A stretch of DNA of 13,906 nucleotides, taken from positions 1 through 13,906 of the forward strand of contig CBFIEF010000047.1 in assembly GCA_965661545.1 (NCBI GenBank). Direction: 5' to 3'. Source of the stretch: UBA7985 sp965661545. Its GTDB lineage: Bacteria; Pseudomonadota; Alphaproteobacteria; UBA7985. Both the position numbers and the translations under genes were made by a program. The notes below the pieces were generated by a model. That model searched no databases. It saw only the letters and a program-made list of their open reading frames with translations, and was not told the DNA's origin. Positions 11,753 through 13,906 of the stretch are shown piece by piece; the stretch's first letter is position 1, and each line of letters begins with the position of its first letter.

Positions 11753-12907
11753 CTATTTTGATGCCTTAGGTCGCATAGCGCCAGCCAGTAAGGTCATCAA
11801 CAAGGCAAGAACGATCAGGATGCCAAAGGCCATTCGGATCGATGTTATCTCAGCCAAGCCGCCGATGATCGGTGGACCCAGCAACATCCCTCCATATCCA
11901 AAGGTCGCAACACTGGCGATGGCGGTTCCGGCGGAGACGCCGTTTTCCGTCGCAGCACGGGAGAAAGCCATGGGGACAATGGTGGCGTAACCGATCCCCA
12001 TCAGCGAGAACCCCAACAAACTCAGCCAGAACGTTCCGCCCAATACCGCCAACAAAGCACCAACCGCAGCAATACCACCGCTGACCCGGGTCATGTTGAC
12101 GGGCCCAATGGCTTGAATACAGCGATCTCCGAGCAACCGGGTGATGACCATCAGGACGGAGTAGGCTGTAAAGCCCAGCGCCGCGCGGGCTTCGGTGACG
12201 TTGGCAACTTCGATCAGGAAGGTCGAACTCCAATCCACCATGCCGCCCTCACCCACTGTCGTACAGAACGCAACCAAGCCCACGAGCACCAAAATGCCCT
12301 TAGGCAAAGACACCAGCGGTGCGCCAGATCCACTGCCGCCCGCGACGGTCTCAGACTTCCATGCAACGACGCTAAACGGCAGGCAAACGGCGGAAAATAT
12401 CACAGCAGCAAGCAGGAAATGGAGGGAGGTTTCGAGATCGATTTGGCCGGCAAAAAAGCCACTCAGCGCGCCCAGGCCCGTCCCTACCGACCACAGCGCG
12501 TGAAAGGATGACATGATGGGACGGCCCGCTGCTTTTTCCACTTCCGTGGCCCACGAGTTCATCGTCACGTCCATTGCGCCGTGGGTCGCGCCAAACAAGA
12601 ACATGGCCGCACCCAGTGCCAGCACCGAAACAGGCGCTAAAGCAATACCCACCAGAGACACGGCATGGAGCACCGCCAAGATCCGCGTGAGCAGCACGGC
12701 CCCAAAACGGTCGGCGAGACGTCCTGCGACCGGAAAGCTAAGCAGCGCACCGACCGCCATCACCAGCAGCAGCAAGCCAAACTGACTTTTATCGAGCCCT
12801 TGCGCTTCGCGGATGGTGGGAATTCGGGACGCCCAGATGCCGAGCAGAGCACCGTTGAGCAAGAACATGGCCGAGACGGCCCGCCAGGGAGTTAGAAAAG
12901 CAGGCAC
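11753..12907 (-). CDS. MFS transporter, YbjJ-like
   Basis: This 384-residue inner-membrane transporter of the major facilitator superfamily has about 12 hydrophobic segments (roughly 10-28, 43-62, 72-92, 93-112, 134-154, 162-182, 202-220, 243-262, 272-290, 294-314, 327-350, 356-377). The motif-A loop GRLADRFGA is at 62-70 between segments 2 and 3. WASRIPTI at 25-32, MDVTMNSWATEVE at 112-124 and GRPIMSSFHALWS at 128-140 resemble the E. coli YbjJ group, whose substrates are not well defined. A linker rich in Gly and Ser (about 185-200) separates the two halves. The start codon is GTG (12905-12907), with GAGGAG 10 nt upstream at 12918-12923. It stands alone, isolated from rplL by a terminator. 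The substrate cannot be told from the sequence. Confidence 0.9.
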   Translation of the reverse strand: MPAFLTPWRAVSAMFLLNGALLGIWASRIPTIREAQGLDKSQFGLLLLVMAVGALLSFPVAGRLADRFGAVLLTRILAVLHAVSLVGIALAPVSVLALGAAMFLFGATHGAMDVTMNSWATEVEKAAGRPIMSSFHALWSVGTGLGALSGFFAGQIDLETSLHFLLAAVIFSAVCLPFSVVAWKSETVAGGSGSGAPLVSLPKGILVLVGLVAFCTTVGEGGMVDWSSTFLIEVANVTEARAALGFTAYSVLMVITRLLGDRCIQAIGPVNMTRVSGGIAAVGALLAVLGGTFWLSLLGFSLMGIGYATIVPMAFSRAATENGVSAGTAIASVATFGYGGMLLGPPIIGGLAEITSIRMAFGILIVLALLMTLLAGAMRPKASK

Positions 12908-13003
12908 GTGCGGGGAACTCCTCGACAGGTTTGTTCTCTCACCCTAGCGACACTTTCACCCTTTGCCAGCGCCCCTTTGATCGCCGGTCAGAATTCGCCA
13001 AAG

Positions 13004-13041
13004 AAAAAGGGGTGTGACGCCCATGGCACCACACCCCTTTT
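13004..13041. terminator. Intrinsic terminator after rplL
   Basis: AAAAGGGGTGTG (13005-13016) pairs perfectly with CACACCCCTTTT (13030-13041), and the loop contains a further GCC/GGC pairing. On the minus strand the stem runs into TTTTTCTTT (13008 down to 13000), a good U tract for the rplJL transcript. TTTT on the plus side makes it look bidirectional. It separates rplJL from the accessory block. Confidence 0.88.
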
Positions 13042-13050
13042 CATAAATTT

Positions 13051-13066
13051 CCACTGAGAACAGTGG
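13051..13066. repeat. Small hairpin after the rplL stop
   Basis: CCACTG-AGAA-CAGTGG is a perfect 6-bp stem with a 4-nt loop, 6 nt past the rplL stop codon on the minus strand and just before the main terminator. It probably belongs to the 3' end of the rplJL mRNA. Confidence 0.5.
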
Positions 13067-13072
13067 CGCGTC

Positions 13073-13453
13073 TTACTTGAGTTCGACTTCTGCGCCAGCT
13101 TCTTCCAGCTTCTTCTTGAGTTCTTCAGCTTCGTCCTTGGACGCGCCTTCTTTAACAGGCTTCGGAGCACCTTCAACCAGGTCCTTCGCTTCCTTCAGGC
13201 CCAGGCCTGTGATCGCACGAACTTCCTTAATCACGTTGATCTTCTTCTCGCCCGCGGACTTGAGGATCACGTCAAATTCAGTCTGTTCTTCAGCAGCAGC
13301 GCCAGCGTCAGCGCCAGGTGCCATCATCATCATGCCACCAGCAGGAGCAGCAGCGGATACGCCCCACTCTTCTTCAAGCTTAGTTGCGAGTTCAGCAGCT
13401 TCCAGAACGGTGAGCTTGCCAAGTTCGGCTACGAGAGCGTCGAGATCAGCCAT
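13073..13453 (-). CDS. rplL: 50S ribosomal protein L7/L12
   Basis: This is the stalk protein of the large ribosomal subunit, which binds L10 as dimers and recruits translation GTPases. It is a complete 126 residues, normal for the family. Residues 1-33 form the dimerisation domain (LVAELGKLTVLEAAELATKL). Residues 34-56 are the flexible hinge rich in Ala and Gly, with an odd run of four methionines (41-44). Residues 57-126 are the C-terminal factor-binding domain, with KINVIKEVRAITGLGLKEAK at 71-90. The start at 13453 has GGAA 7 nt upstream. It follows rplJ by 59 bp and is presumably co-transcribed and controlled with it, with L10 autoregulation expected from a leader outside the window. Confidence 0.99.
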   Translation of the reverse strand: MADLDALVAELGKLTVLEAAELATKLEEEWGVSAAAPAGGMMMMAPGADAGAAAEEQTEFDVILKSAGEKKINVIKEVRAITGLGLKEAKDLVEGAPKPVKEGASKDEAEELKKKLEEAGAEVELK

Positions 13454-13512
13454 TTTCTAGTTCCAATCTAAAGAGATATTCCAGTGTTAAGTTCAGTGTG
13501 AGGGTCGCCGGA

Positions 13513-13906
13513 CTAGGCGTCTTCCTTCGCACCGTAAGCGGAGAACACGCGAGCCAGCTTCGCAGCCGGAGCGTCCACAACGCCAACGATTTTGGATGCA
13601 GGTGCATTCAGCAGACCGATGAGCTGAGCGCGAAGCTGATCGAGAGATGGCAGCTTGGCCAGCTTTTCGATTTCAGCAGCGGACAGCACTTTGCCGTCCA
13701 TCGCACCACCGAGGATTTCGATCTTGTCGACATCCTTGGCAAACTCAGCCAGCGCCTTTGCTGGGCCAACTGGATCATCGGAGTACGAGATCGATGTTGG
13801 GCCTGTCAGCATGTCACGAATATCGTCAAACTCGCCGCCTTCAGCAGCGATTTTTACCAGACGGTTTTTCACAACACGGTGCTTTGCACCCGCTTCACGC
13901 ATCCGC
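13513..13906 (-). CDS. rplJ: 50S ribosomal protein L10 (partial, N-terminus outside window)
   Basis: This is ribosomal protein L10, which anchors L7/L12 dimers to 23S rRNA and usually represses its own operon by binding the leader mRNA. About 130 C-terminal residues are visible, and the family is about 165-175 long, so about 40 are missing beyond the right edge. The methionine at 13902 (MREAGAKHRVVKNRL) is internal: L10 proteins have this RMREAG-type segment after the first helices, and the frame stays open to the edge. The conserved core KNRLVKIAA and the C-terminal helix that binds L7/L12 (LARVFSAYG, before the end KEDA) are both present. The stop is TAG at 13513-13515. Confidence 0.97.
   Translation of the reverse strand, partial: RMREAGAKHRVVKNRLVKIAAEGGEFDDIRDMLTGPTSISYSDDPVGPAKALAEFAKDVDKIEILGGAMDGKVLSAAEIEKLAKLPSLDQLRAQLIGLLNAPASKIVGVVDAPAAKLARVFSAYGAKEDA

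Noticed and set aside
13073..13460. Plus-strand frame opposite rplL
   Set aside because: A Ser/Ala-rich mirror of the L7/L12 codons, not a gene.

Overview
This window is a stretch of alphaproteobacterial chromosome around the ribosomal protein / RNA polymerase cluster. RpoB and RpoC have alphaproteobacterial-type signatures; for example, the rifampicin-binding cluster reads DQTNPLSEITHKRR, with Thr where E. coli has Asn. The L7/L12 sequence resembles Hyphomonadaceae/Caulobacterales/Rhizobiales types more than Rhodobacter, but the order cannot be fixed by eye. Five housekeeping or core genes and all but one accessory gene lie on the minus strand, so biological order runs from the right end of the window to the left.

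Right end (13906 to about 13005): the C-terminal part of rplJ (L10, cut by the window edge), then rplL (L7/L12), closed by a strong, bidirectional-looking intrinsic terminator. Centre (12907 to 9077): an accessory block that separates rplJL from rpoBC, which are usually adjacent. It holds a YbjJ-like MFS transporter (minus), a small exported protein with an Arg/Gly-rich tail (plus strand, convergent with the MFS gene), and a two-gene unit with an ATGA overlap. That unit is a DUF6502 family protein followed by a Tat-type exported protein with four GIGGTGI repeats and tandem DUF5666-like beta modules. The shared upstream region of the small exported gene and the DUF6502 gene carries a 9-bp-arm inverted repeat that could be an operator.

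Left part (8758 to 76): complete rpoB and rpoC, 100 bp apart, preceded by a 318-bp non-coding leader with several hairpins. A perfect 24-nt palindrome next to a T tract lies beyond rpoC at the window's left edge. Because rplL ends in a terminator and four genes intervene, including one on the opposite strand, rpoBC is probably transcribed from its own promoter here. I could not identify that promoter with confidence.

No tRNA, rRNA, CRISPR array, insertion sequence or prophage gene was seen. The parts least explained by known biology are the DUF6502/DUF5666 pair with its repeat-bearing export protein, and the divergent small secreted protein.
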